A DNA stretch of 18,350 nucleotides, taken from positions 1 through 18,350 of the forward strand of contig PCAI01000062.1 in assembly GCA_002731195.1 (NCBI GenBank). The letters run 5' to 3'. The notes beneath the pieces are model-generated. The model had not been told where the DNA came from. It ran no database searches and saw only the letters and a list, made by a program, of their open reading frames with translations. Shown here in pieces: positions 6,453-13,950 of the stretch. Position numbers and translations under genes: made by a program. Each line of letters begins with the position of its first letter. Positions within the stretch are counted from its first letter, which is position 1. Origin of the DNA: Methanobacteriota archaeon (GTDB lineage Archaea > Thermoplasmatota > Poseidoniia > Poseidoniales > Thalassarchaeaceae).

Positions 6453-8141
6453 TTAGAGTAAAGATTGAGCCGCTTCATTGGCAATTTCAAGTAATGACTC
6501 TGATAACGGCCCGATTCCTAATAAAAGAGTGAAAATCGCACATGCAATTATAGTAATTCTTAGGTATATTGATTTAGCAAGAGGTCCTTCAACTACTGGT
6601 TCTTCAAAGAACATTAACAGCCCTACTCTCAGATAGTAAAATAATGAAATTGCGCTGTTAATTACTATTGATAAGGCTAACCAAAATACTACATTGACAC
6701 TGGTCATCCATGTCAAAACTGTTGCAGATGATACACTGCCGGTACCTGCAGACACATTTACTATTCCATTAATCATCAATAGTTTAGACAGGAATCCCGA
6801 TAGTGGAGGGATACCTGCTAAAGAAAGCATGAATATGAACATAGAAATGGCAATTACAGGATCTCTGCGTGTTAAACCCTTTAAGCCGTCCATATTATGA
6901 GTTAATCCTTCATTCTCAAGTAAGGTAAGTACTAAAAAAGCACCGAATTTGAACAAAACAAGAATTGTTAGATGGAATATTAATGCAGTTATTATCAGGA
7001 CATTTGAGTTGTAATCTCCTAAGCCGCTACCGATTGCTGCAATAGCAGCAAGCATATATCCTGCATGAGCAACACTAGAGTAGGCTAGCATTCTTTTCGG
7101 GTTAACGCTAGTCAATGCAGCAAAATTACCCCAGGTCATAGTAATTACAGAAATTAATGCGATTGCGATAAACCAATATGCTTCTACTCCTTCTTCAGGC
7201 GATGTTATAATCAGTAAAATTTTCATTATAGCTACAAAACCCATGGCTTTAGAAGCAGTAGCGAGCAAACCTGCAATAGGAGAAGATGCACCTGAATATG
7301 CATCAGGTGTTGCCAAATGGAAGGGCGCTGCACCTACTTTAAAACCGAAGGCAACAAGCATTAGACCAACTCCTATTCCTGCAAATGGGTCAAGATTTTC
7401 CATTGTTGACCATGAAGAAGTTAGAGAGTCTATCTGGAGATTACCGTTCCACAAATATAGTAATGACATTCCATATATGCCAATTGCAGATGCAACTGAA
7501 CCAACAATAAAATATTTCGTTCCAGCCTCTCCACCGATATCGCTTTCCTTGTAAAAACCTACAAGAACATATGATGATAATGAAGCTAATTCCAGGCAAA
7601 CGAAAAGTAAGAATAAATGTGTAGATTTGGACATGAGGCACATGCCTAGTCCAACCATTAGCAGGAGTATATAGAAATCTACTTGACGTCTGTTATTCAT
7701 CAATATTCTTATTTTGGCACTTGCAGAAGATTCTGTATCTTTATCTTGTGGTATCTCAGGATTTTGCTTAGGAGGCATCCTGTAGAAAGTTGCTATTGAA
7801 GTCATTAGAAGTGCAGAAGTAAATATTAACGAGAATAAAGTTGTGAATTGATTTACCTCCATTATTTGTCCTATTTCACCATTTTTTGCACCTTGAAGCA
7901 TAATTAGTGACATAAAAAAGGATAGTGTGAAAGTGATTATTGCTACTATACTAGGTATGAATGGATTATTTACTTGAGTAAATCTTGTCCCACCAATAAA
8001 TACTGGTACCGAAGTATTGGTCAGAGGTATTCGAATCTTAGCATCCCCTAAATTAGGTATCAATATCATTGTCAGTATTCCAATAATCATTATACTCTCT
8101 GGGATTAATAATTCCAAAGAAATATCACTTAGAGAATTCAT
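6453..8141 (-). CDS. nuoN: Complex I antiporter-like subunit N
   Basis: 562-residue membrane subunit of NADH:quinone oxidoreductase-type complex I, one of three Mrp-antiporter-like proton-pumping subunits. The key half-channel residues are visible: Glu184 in VCLELASLSSYVLVGFY (181-197, equivalent to the conserved TM5 Glu) and Lys268 in GFKVGAAPFHLATPDAY (266-282). About 14 membrane spans fit the hydropathy. It is longer than the usual 480-500 residues. Extra hydrophilic material lies near residues 31-60 and in the loop at 121-152 (Pro/Lys/Asp/Ser-rich). GGAGGT at 8153-8148 is six bases upstream of the ATG, and the ATGA overlap with nuoM indicates coupled translation. It is the last gene of the nuo operon, in canonical position after nuoM. 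Confidence 0.95.
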   Translation of the reverse strand: MNSLSDISLELLIPESIMIIGILTMILIPNLGDAKIRIPLTNTSVPVFIGGTRFTQVNNPFIPSIVAIITFTLSFFMSLIMLQGAKNGEIGQIMEVNQFTTLFSLIFTSALLMTSIATFYRMPPKQNPEIPQDKDTESSASAKIRILMNNRRQVDFYILLLMVGLGMCLMSKSTHLFLLFVCLELASLSSYVLVGFYKESDIGGEAGTKYFIVGSVASAIGIYGMSLLYLWNGNLQIDSLTSSWSTMENLDPFAGIGVGLMLVAFGFKVGAAPFHLATPDAYSGASSPIAGLLATASKAMGFVAIMKILLIITSPEEGVEAYWFIAIALISVITMTWGNFAALTSVNPKRMLAYSSVAHAGYMLAAIAAIGSGLGDYNSNVLIITALIFHLTILVLFKFGAFLVLTLLENEGLTHNMDGLKGLTRRDPVIAISMFIFMLSLAGIPPLSGFLSKLLMINGIVNVSAGTGSVSSATVLTWMTSVNVVFWLALSIVINSAISLFYYLRVGLLMFFEEPVVEGPLAKSIYLRITIIACAIFTLLLGIGPLSESLLEIANEAAQSLL

Positions 8142-9772
8142 TTGAATACCTCCGAAATCCAGTCCATACTAGGACTCCAAACATTGACATTTTCCATGGC
8201 ATCGATCATTATATCTGTCATAAATTGAGTACTCCATACTGACATCATATCCCAGAAAATAAACGGGAAAATACCAAAAATAATTGTAAAAATACCTAAT
8301 ATGAACATACCAGTATTTTCATGCCATGTTACATCACGAGGATTTTCTCCATGAAGAGTATCGGGCAATATTCCTTGATTAGGATCATTGGACTCGAAAA
8401 TAGTACGTTGCATAGACGTAAGATAATATGTTGCAGTTATTATTAGTGTTAATGCCGGTAACATAACTAACCATCCGAAAGACATCCAAAATGCAATTAG
8501 TATTGCAACTTCGGCAACGAAACCTGCCATCAAAGGTAAACCTAAACTAGCCATCCAGCCTAACATCATATGGCCTGATAAATAGGGAGAATGATGTGCA
8601 ATGCCTCTCATAGAACCAATCTCTAATGTATGGTAATGATGTTTGAAAGCACCTGCAACTGCGAAAAGTAGTGGACTTATTACTCCATGTGCGAACATCA
8701 TGAACAATGCGCCTGCGATACCAAGAGGTTGCATCGTCGCAATACCAAGGAATATTAGCCCCATATGTGAAACTGAAGAGTAAGCTACCATTCTCTTAAG
8801 ATTGGTCTGGCCCATACATACCCATGCCCCATAAACTAGACTTGCCATTCCCAAGAAAATCAACAGCGGTATGAAAATAATAGTAGATTCAGGGAAAATA
8901 GTTACTGCAATTCTAAGAAAACCATATGCACCCATTTTCAACATAACTCCTGCCAATAGCATAGAGCCAGCAGTTGGAGCTTGTACGTGAGCATCAGGAA
9001 GCCATGTGTGAACTGGCACACTAGGCATTTTCGTTGCAAATCCTATAAGTAAAAGTATCCAAACAAAATGTCTGAGTCCTTCACTAGGAATCAGGTTGTC
9101 TTGGAGAGACATCTGGACCAAATCAAAATGATGGCCGGTCATACTTCCCAAACCAGGTATTGGAGTAGTGTGGAAATACATCACTAAAATTCCTATGAGC
9201 ATGAAAACACTTGCTGTAAATGTATAAATGAAAAATTTCATAGCGGCATATTTTCGGTCTTCACCGCCCCATAATAGTATTAGTAAAAACATTGGAATCA
9301 ATGTTAATTCCCAGAAAACGTAAAAAATGAATAAATCTAATGAGACAAAAACACCTAATAAAGCCCCTTCCATAATTAATATCAAAGGATGGAAAATATG
9401 GCCTCTCTTTGCATCCCATTCTACAAGCATAGATATTGGAATCAATAAGGAAGTTAACCATATCATTGGGAATGAAAGAGCATCTGCACCAACTTTCCAT
9501 TGAACACCTATTGAAGAAATAAGAGAGAATTGCTCATTTTTCAAGACGTATTCGCCATGCAAGATATCAGTCCATTCTACGTTACCAATTGTTCCGATAA
9601 ACATCATTGTAGCAATAGCAAACATTGCTAGAGCAATGCCCATGGAAATATTACGAGTGATGATTTTTAGATTAGTAGCCATTTCTTTAGGTAATAACTG
9701 AGGTAAAATAATCAACATAAGACCTGTAATAATAGGTACAAGAGTTAATATTGTTAGAATATCCAAATTCAT
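8138..9772 (-). CDS. nuoM: Complex I antiporter-like subunit M
   Basis: 544-residue antiporter-like proton-pumping subunit of complex I. In numbering from ATG at 9772, the conserved Glu is residue 155 (FWELTLIPMFLLILLWGG) and the pump Lys is residue 248 (ATKMPSVPVHTWLPDAH). A second block reads AYSSVSHMGLIFLG. The frame opens at ATG 9787, but the start at 9772 is preferred. Its MNLDILTIL beginning is the family's usual N terminus, GGGGGT at 9784-9779 is a Shine-Dalgarno six bases away, and the stop of nuoL (TAA) shares its last A with this ATG. His-rich short stretches (GHHFD, KHHYH, AHHSPYLSGH) are present but not clearly unusual for the subunit. Downstream it overlaps nuoN by four bases. 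Confidence 0.95.
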   Translation of the reverse strand: MNLDILTILTLVPIITGLMLIILPQLLPKEMATNLKIITRNISMGIALAMFAIATMMFIGTIGNVEWTDILHGEYVLKNEQFSLISSIGVQWKVGADALSFPMIWLTSLLIPISMLVEWDAKRGHIFHPLILIMEGALLGVFVSLDLFIFYVFWELTLIPMFLLILLWGGEDRKYAAMKFFIYTFTASVFMLIGILVMYFHTTPIPGLGSMTGHHFDLVQMSLQDNLIPSEGLRHFVWILLLIGFATKMPSVPVHTWLPDAHVQAPTAGSMLLAGVMLKMGAYGFLRIAVTIFPESTIIFIPLLIFLGMASLVYGAWVCMGQTNLKRMVAYSSVSHMGLIFLGIATMQPLGIAGALFMMFAHGVISPLLFAVAGAFKHHYHTLEIGSMRGIAHHSPYLSGHMMLGWMASLGLPLMAGFVAEVAILIAFWMSFGWLVMLPALTLIITATYYLTSMQRTIFESNDPNQGILPDTLHGENPRDVTWHENTGMFILGIFTIIFGIFPFIFWDMMSVWSTQFMTDIMIDAMENVNVWSPSMDWISEVFK

Positions 9773-12045
9773 TAACTTACCCCCCATATCAATATGAATA
9801 TTGAAATCATACCTACCGCAGCCATCAAAATATAATCTCGGGCACTCCCCGTAGTTATTTTCCTGACTTGTAAAGAACTAGAAACTGATTTAGATTCCAC
9901 TTGTTTGATTATCCCGTCAATTATTGTTCGATCAAACCAAGCAGAAAGATTGGCGAATGGTATGACTGTTTTTGAAATGACATATTCATATGCGTCATCG
10001 AAATACAATCTGTTTTGTAACGCCTCAGAAAACTGTGATTTGGATATATTTTCTACGTTCTGATGACCGAATTTACCAGAAAGAGAGACTAACCAACTAA
10101 TTAGTGCTATGGCTTTTGTACCCTCTTTTAATTTTCCTCCATGAATCCTTGCAGCAATAATCGGTCCAATGATAAAAGAAAGTAATATTGTCGTCCAACC
10201 AACAAGTCTTGTATTCATATCAGAAGGTAGAAATGCATGTTCCAATGTATAAACAAATCCATGCATCTTTAGATGATCAATGTCTGCTGATAGGAAATGG
10301 ATAATGTCAAATAAAGCCAATCCAAATCCTCCAATAGCAGTTATTACTGTAAGGATCAAAAGTGGTTCTCTAATCCAAGGAGTTGCTTCATGAACATGGT
10401 TTACAACATCATTTTTAGGTTCTCCAGCGAATGTCATAAACCACATTCTTGACATATAAAATCCAGTCATTCCGGCAGTGGCAAGAATAAGTATAGCAGG
10501 TATGATCATGATTGGTTCGTATTCTATTGCTGCCTTCCAAGTCTCAGCAATTATTCCTTCTTTAGACCAAAACCCACCAATAAGAGGTACGCCAATGATT
10601 GACATAGATCCAAACATCATTGCCGTTGCAGTAATTGGCATCTTAGCGGCTAGACCGCCCATATTACGCATATCTTGTGGATCAAAGTTGTGATCTTGAT
10701 GGTTGTCTTGATGTATGTGATCATGTGCATGATGAACTTCATGAATCACTGAACCACTGGCCATAAATAGCATTCCTTTCGCCATTGCATGATTGAACAA
10801 ATGAAACATAGAAGCACCAAACGCAATCATAGCTGCATGATGATGATCGGTGTTGTAAAACCAAAGAGCCACTCCCAGGCCAGTAAATATGTAAGCCAAT
10901 TGGCTCATGGTTGAATATGCTAAAACTTTCTTGATGTCATTTTGAACAAATGCAATTAATGCGGCCATGAATGCTGTAATGCCACCTATTAAAGCAATAA
11001 TTATTCCAAGGTTTTCTAAACCTGGTACTCCATGATGATGTATATCAACAAATGGCACCATCCTAGCCACTAGATATAAGCCAGCATTTACCATGGTTGC
11101 AGCATGTATCAATGCAGAAACAGGTGTTGGACCTTCCATAGCATCTGGTAACCAAACATGAAGTGGAAATTGTGCAGATTTCCCAACCGCACCGACAAAT
11201 AACAGTAGAAGAGCCCAAAATAATTGATTTGAATCGACTAAGGCTCCTGTAACACCTGTAGATGGATCATCGAATATTACCTCAAAATCTAATGAGCCAT
11301 AAATGTCATACAGAATAAAAAGCCCAACCATTAAGAAAACGTCACCAATTCTAGTTGTAAGAAATGCCTTTTTCGCAGCATAAGCGGCACTAACTTTCCA
11401 ATAATAAAAACCAATTAAAAGATAAGAACAAAGGCCCATGATTTCCCAAAATATGAAAAGCCAAAGAAAACTATCTGCCAATACCATTCCAAACATACCC
11501 ATGCTAAATAATACAAATTCCGCATAAAAACGATGATTGCGGTCTTCATTTATTGGATCAGTATTCATGTAACCCATACTAAACCAGCAAATCAAAAAGC
11601 AAAGGAAAGTAGCAACAAATAGAATCATCAGTGTTACTTGATCAATCCAAACACCTACGCCAATTATTCGACTTTCTTGTGAAATAGTGTAATCAGACTG
11701 AAGGAAATCAAACGTTATCCATTCAAACCATGTGATTGTAGATTGATTTGAGAAATGAGAATCTCCATATAGATAGTCAAATAATATCCAAAGTGCGATT
11801 GTTAATGAAACTGCAAGTGCACCCAGTGCTAAAATTCCACCTTCTTTCCATTTATTCTTCCATACTTGATTTTTATTATAAATTTGGCCAATGATTAAGA
11901 TTGTTGGAAATATCAATAATGGTATTGTAACAACTAAAAATGCTGCATCTATGGACTCCCAACCAGCCAGTTTTAGAATTGGTACTAACAAGAGTATCGG
12001 CAATAGAGGATATAATAAAGGATATTCGTGTTTCATTTCACCCAT
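9772..12045 (-). CDS. nuoL: Complex I antiporter-like subunit L
   Basis: 757-residue distal proton-pumping subunit of complex I. The conserved Glu is residue 201 (FIFWEIMGLCSYLLIGFYYW at 197-216) and the pump Lys is 289 (VGKSAQFPLHVWLPDAMEGP). KAFLTTRIGDVFLMVG (226-241) is typical of the L subunit. The C terminus contains the long lateral helix and final membrane anchor (YFDDAYEYVI at 681-690, then FDRTIIDG, then a last hydrophobic span). It is longer than the usual 600-660 residues. One visible excess is a His-rich loop at about 435-452 between GSVIH and QDMRNMGGL; there are also extra hydrophilic segments near 93-127 and 541-556. The start is well supported: TGAGGTGA (stop codon of nuoK plus Shine-Dalgarno) ends four bases before ATG 12045. 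Confidence 0.96.
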   Translation of the reverse strand: MGEMKHEYPLLYPLLPILLLVPILKLAGWESIDAAFLVVTIPLLIFPTILIIGQIYNKNQVWKNKWKEGGILALGALAVSLTIALWILFDYLYGDSHFSNQSTITWFEWITFDFLQSDYTISQESRIIGVGVWIDQVTLMILFVATFLCFLICWFSMGYMNTDPINEDRNHRFYAEFVLFSMGMFGMVLADSFLWLFIFWEIMGLCSYLLIGFYYWKVSAAYAAKKAFLTTRIGDVFLMVGLFILYDIYGSLDFEVIFDDPSTGVTGALVDSNQLFWALLLLFVGAVGKSAQFPLHVWLPDAMEGPTPVSALIHAATMVNAGLYLVARMVPFVDIHHHGVPGLENLGIIIALIGGITAFMAALIAFVQNDIKKVLAYSTMSQLAYIFTGLGVALWFYNTDHHHAAMIAFGASMFHLFNHAMAKGMLFMASGSVIHEVHHAHDHIHQDNHQDHNFDPQDMRNMGGLAAKMPITATAMMFGSMSIIGVPLIGGFWSKEGIIAETWKAAIEYEPIMIIPAILILATAGMTGFYMSRMWFMTFAGEPKNDVVNHVHEATPWIREPLLILTVITAIGGFGLALFDIIHFLSADIDHLKMHGFVYTLEHAFLPSDMNTRLVGWTTILLSFIIGPIIAARIHGGKLKEGTKAIALISWLVSLSGKFGHQNVENISKSQFSEALQNRLYFDDAYEYVISKTVIPFANLSAWFDRTIIDGIIKQVESKSVSSSLQVRKITTGSARDYILMAAVGMISIFILIWGVS

Positions 12046-12049
12046 GATT

Positions 12050-12057
12050 TCACCTCA
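12050..12057 (-). promoter_or_regulatory. Stop codon-Shine-Dalgarno fusion for nuoL
   Basis: The minus strand reads TGAGGTGA. The first TGA ends nuoK and GAGGTGA is the ribosome-binding site of nuoL, with a four-base spacer AATC before the ATG. It is the same arrangement as between liuC and liuD. Confidence 0.75.
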
Positions 12058-12360
12058 GTTCCTTAATATGTTAGCATCCTCTAACGAAATTGTTTCTTGG
12101 GTGCTATACATTGATAGCAAAATTGCTAATCCAATTGCAACTTCTGCTGCTGCAATAGCAATAGCAATAGCAGTAAAAACCCAGCCATTTACATCCCCAT
12201 AATACATTGCTCCAGCAACAAAATTGAGATTTGCAGAGTTTAACATCAATTCTATGCACATCAGAACGACAATCGCATTTTTATGATAAAATGTCCCTAA
12301 TAGGCCAATACCAAATAAAATAACACCCAAACCTACTATCCAACTAGGATCTATCATCAT
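12055..12360 (-). CDS. nuoK: Complex I subunit K
   Basis: 101-residue three-span membrane subunit (ND4L homolog) that forms part of the proton channel next to subunit N. The two buried glutamates of the family are visible: in CIELMLNSANLNF (second span) and AAEVAIGLAIL (third span). The length matches the family (about 100). Two ATGs in a row occur at 12360 and 12357. AGGAGG at 12370-12365 is four bases from the first and seven from the second, so the second is at least as likely; the protein would differ by one Met. The Shine-Dalgarno lies inside the terminal Glu codons of the upstream gene, whose TGA stop overlaps this start. Confidence 0.95.
   Translation of the reverse strand: MMIDPSWIVGLGVILFGIGLLGTFYHKNAIVVLMCIELMLNSANLNFVAGAMYYGDVNGWVFTAIAIAIAAAEVAIGLAILLSMYSTQETISLEDANILRN
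12152..12169 (-). repeat. Three tandem copies of a hexamer inside nuoK
   Basis: On the plus strand GCAATA occurs three times in direct succession. It encodes alternating Ala-Ile in the third membrane span of NuoK. It is probably low-complexity coding sequence, though a repeat of this type can slip in replication. Confidence 0.6.
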
Positions 12361-12695
12361 TCTTCCTCCTTTTGTTCAGAAACTTGGGTGATTTTTTTGA
12401 ATGTGCCTATATTTTCTAAGTTATCAGTTACTTCTCCTCTTATATCCCATACTAGGTTGATTAAACGCTCATCTCTGACTAGATATGAAGCTCCGATCAT
12501 TGCCATTGCCAAAAGGGTCCCGAGTACGATAGTAGCAAATGCCCATTCATTGAATATTGCATCAGCAAATTCAAGAGTTGTTGGAGAATTTACTAAAATA
12601 GTTTCATCCCACATTGAATGAGAATTTACTTCCTGTAAAAGTATGAGAACAAAGATGAAAACTCCCACTGAAGTGAAAGCAGTTATTGCCCTCAT
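12357..12695 (-). CDS. nuoJ2: Complex I subunit J, C-terminal half as a separate protein
   Basis: 112-residue protein matching the last two membrane spans of NuoJ (ND6 homolog): an N-terminal span, a hydrophilic stretch around residues 25-46, then the span AFATIVLGTLLAMAMIGASY, and an acidic, charged tail ending KEEE. Together with the preceding 90-residue protein it adds up to a normal NuoJ of about 200 residues. Its ATG shares one base with the stop of nuoJ1 (TGATG), and GGAGGT at 12710-12705 lies nine bases upstream inside nuoJ1, so the split looks like a real two-gene arrangement with coupled translation. Haloarchaea also have nuoJ split into J1 and J2. The terminal Glu codons double as the Shine-Dalgarno of nuoK. 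Confidence 0.85.
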   Translation of the reverse strand: MRAITAFTSVGVFIFVLILLQEVNSHSMWDETILVNSPTTLEFADAIFNEWAFATIVLGTLLAMAMIGASYLVRDERLINLVWDIRGEVTDNLENIGTFKKITQVSEQKEEE

Positions 12696-12967
12696 CAGTA
12701 GTCAACCTCCAATATTTTACGTCTAGTCAACATAACGCCGAACTGAACAACCAACATTACTGAGCCAAGATAAACAAGGATTTGGATTGCTGCCAACATC
12801 TCGGCACCAGCAAGGACGAAAACTCCGGCTACTGCAAAAAAAGTTAGCATTAAAGAAAGTAATGAATGAGCCACTCTCCTTGAGAATACACAACCAAGAG
12901 CGCCCAATATAGCCAATGATGCTAGAATGACGAACACGATTGCTTGGAAATCAATAGTCAAAATCAT
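12695..12967 (-). CDS. nuoJ1: Complex I subunit J, N-terminal half as a separate protein
   Basis: 90-residue protein with the first three membrane spans of NuoJ. The third contains the family's signature helix, GAEMLAAIQILVYLGSVML, whose Tyr-x-Gly region forms the pi-bulge implicated in coupling quinone chemistry to proton pumping. It ends just after that helix with a basic TRRK, where full-length NuoJ would have a loop. The ATG at 12967 overlaps the nuoI stop (ATGA). GGAGG lies only one base from this ATG but seven bases from the in-frame TTG at 12961, so initiation two codons later is possible. Confidence 0.9.
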   Translation of the reverse strand: MILTIDFQAIVFVILASLAILGALGCVFSRRVAHSLLSLMLTFFAVAGVFVLAGAEMLAAIQILVYLGSVMLVVQFGVMLTRRKILEVDY

Positions 12968-13935
12968 GCCTCCAACTTAGCAGCTTTCTTTTCCCGCTTT
13001 ATTTTTTCTTTTTCGGCCCTCTTTGCTAGTTCCATGTCTACTCGCTCTTGATGGACAGCTGGAAGCAAACGTGTACGGCTAGCATCCATCCAAAGTTGCT
13101 CACGTGTATAACCAGTCATGCCATCGTACTCGTTTGTCATAAAAAATGACTCGAAGGGGCATGCTTCTGCACATAGGCCACAAAACATGCATCGTCCTAA
13201 ATCTATTCGGCCAGAGACAATATCTTGCTCTGCAGGTTTTAAATCCGAAGTATTAATCTCTTCAATTCCTGATCCGTCTTGCCATCTAACGGTTGCAGTA
13301 TCTCCAGAAATATCAATAATTTCAGCAAAATCATATTGTTGAGGAGGGGGGGCGTGTGCATGAACTAGATCAAAATCTGTTTCTATTTCAATAAAATTAT
13401 CTTTTTCACGGGCTGCTAAACCGCCGGCTTCTAATTCTCTCCCATAACCATGCCACTCATCACCTTCATTGGTAGTATCAAGAACGTTGACTCTTGTCTC
13501 GCTAGTCATATGTAAACAATCATTAGGGCAGGCTTTTACACATGCTTTGCAAGCAGTACAAGTTTCCCATACAATACCTATACGACCATTGTAATTACCT
13601 GGAACAAAGAGCCATGGTTCCATATCTTCCAATCTCTCATAAGGATACATTATGGTAACTGGGCGTTCTAAGAAAGGTAATGCAGGAGATGATTCTCTAT
13701 CTGCAGAATAAATTTGACCAACAGATGGGTGATTTTTGCCCACTCTATTGATTGTAAATTCATCTGCCATTTTAGCCTCTTGAGCATGATAATCATTTTT
13801 TAGAAATTTAGCTTTTCCGATATAAGGAATAGTACGTAATGCGGTTTTCATGGTTATCCACATTGGCCTTATAACCAAATTACGGAAATTTGGTGTAGCA
13901 TGTGGGTGTCCTGTATTATAATCTAAATTTTTCAA
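12964..13935 (-). CDS. nuoI: Complex I iron-sulfur subunit I with two insertions
   Basis: 323-residue version of the ferredoxin-like subunit that carries clusters N6a and N6b and relays electrons to NuoB. Its parts in order are: N-terminal amphipathic helix (NLVIRPMWITMKTALR, 19-34); an extra segment (about 38-90); the PVTIMYPYE block (92-100); first 4Fe-4S motif CTACKACVKACP (126-137); an insertion of about 80 residues; second motif CMFCGLCAEACP (249-260); and a charged C-terminal tail. The usual NuoI has about 160-180 residues, with roughly 30 residues between the two motifs instead of about 113. All eight cluster cysteines are present. The start is TTG at 13935, supported by GGGGGTGA five bases upstream. 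The insertions keep the frame and show no stop codons, so they look like part of the working protein. Confidence 0.93.
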   Translation of the reverse strand: MKNLDYNTGHPHATPNFRNLVIRPMWITMKTALRTIPYIGKAKFLKNDYHAQEAKMADEFTINRVGKNHPSVGQIYSADRESSPALPFLERPVTIMYPYERLEDMEPWLFVPGNYNGRIGIVWETCTACKACVKACPNDCLHMTSETRVNVLDTTNEGDEWHGYGRELEAGGLAAREKDNFIEIETDFDLVHAHAPPPQQYDFAEIIDISGDTATVRWQDGSGIEEINTSDLKPAEQDIVSGRIDLGRCMFCGLCAEACPFESFFMTNEYDGMTGYTREQLWMDASRTRLLPAVHQERVDMELAKRAEKEKIKREKKAAKLEA

Positions 13936-13940
13936 TTAAT

Positions 13941-13950
13941 TCACCCCCTA
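13941..13950 (-). promoter_or_regulatory. Ribosome-binding site deciding the TTG start of nuoI
   Basis: The minus strand reads TAGGGGGTGA. TAG ends nuoH, and GGGGGTGA is a strong Shine-Dalgarno that shares a base with it. A five-base spacer leads to TTG at 13935. There is no ATG in frame at that distance, so the TTG start is favoured over the internal ATGs at residues 25 and 29, which would cut into the conserved amphipathic helix. Confidence 0.7.

Noticed and set aside
7243..7554. Plus-strand open frame of about 103 codons opposite nuoN
   Set aside because: Antisense to conserved NuoN channel residues; composition reflects the complement of a membrane protein gene.
11891..12202. Plus-strand open frame spanning the nuoK/nuoL boundary
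   Set aside because: It crosses two conserved minus-strand genes, and its repetitive Ala-Ile end comes from the hexamer repeat in nuoK.
12690..12700. Possible frameshift or sequencing error splitting nuoJ
   Set aside because: The junction is a clean TGATG overlap with its own Shine-Dalgarno, and both parts keep normal ends; split nuoJ is known in haloarchaea.
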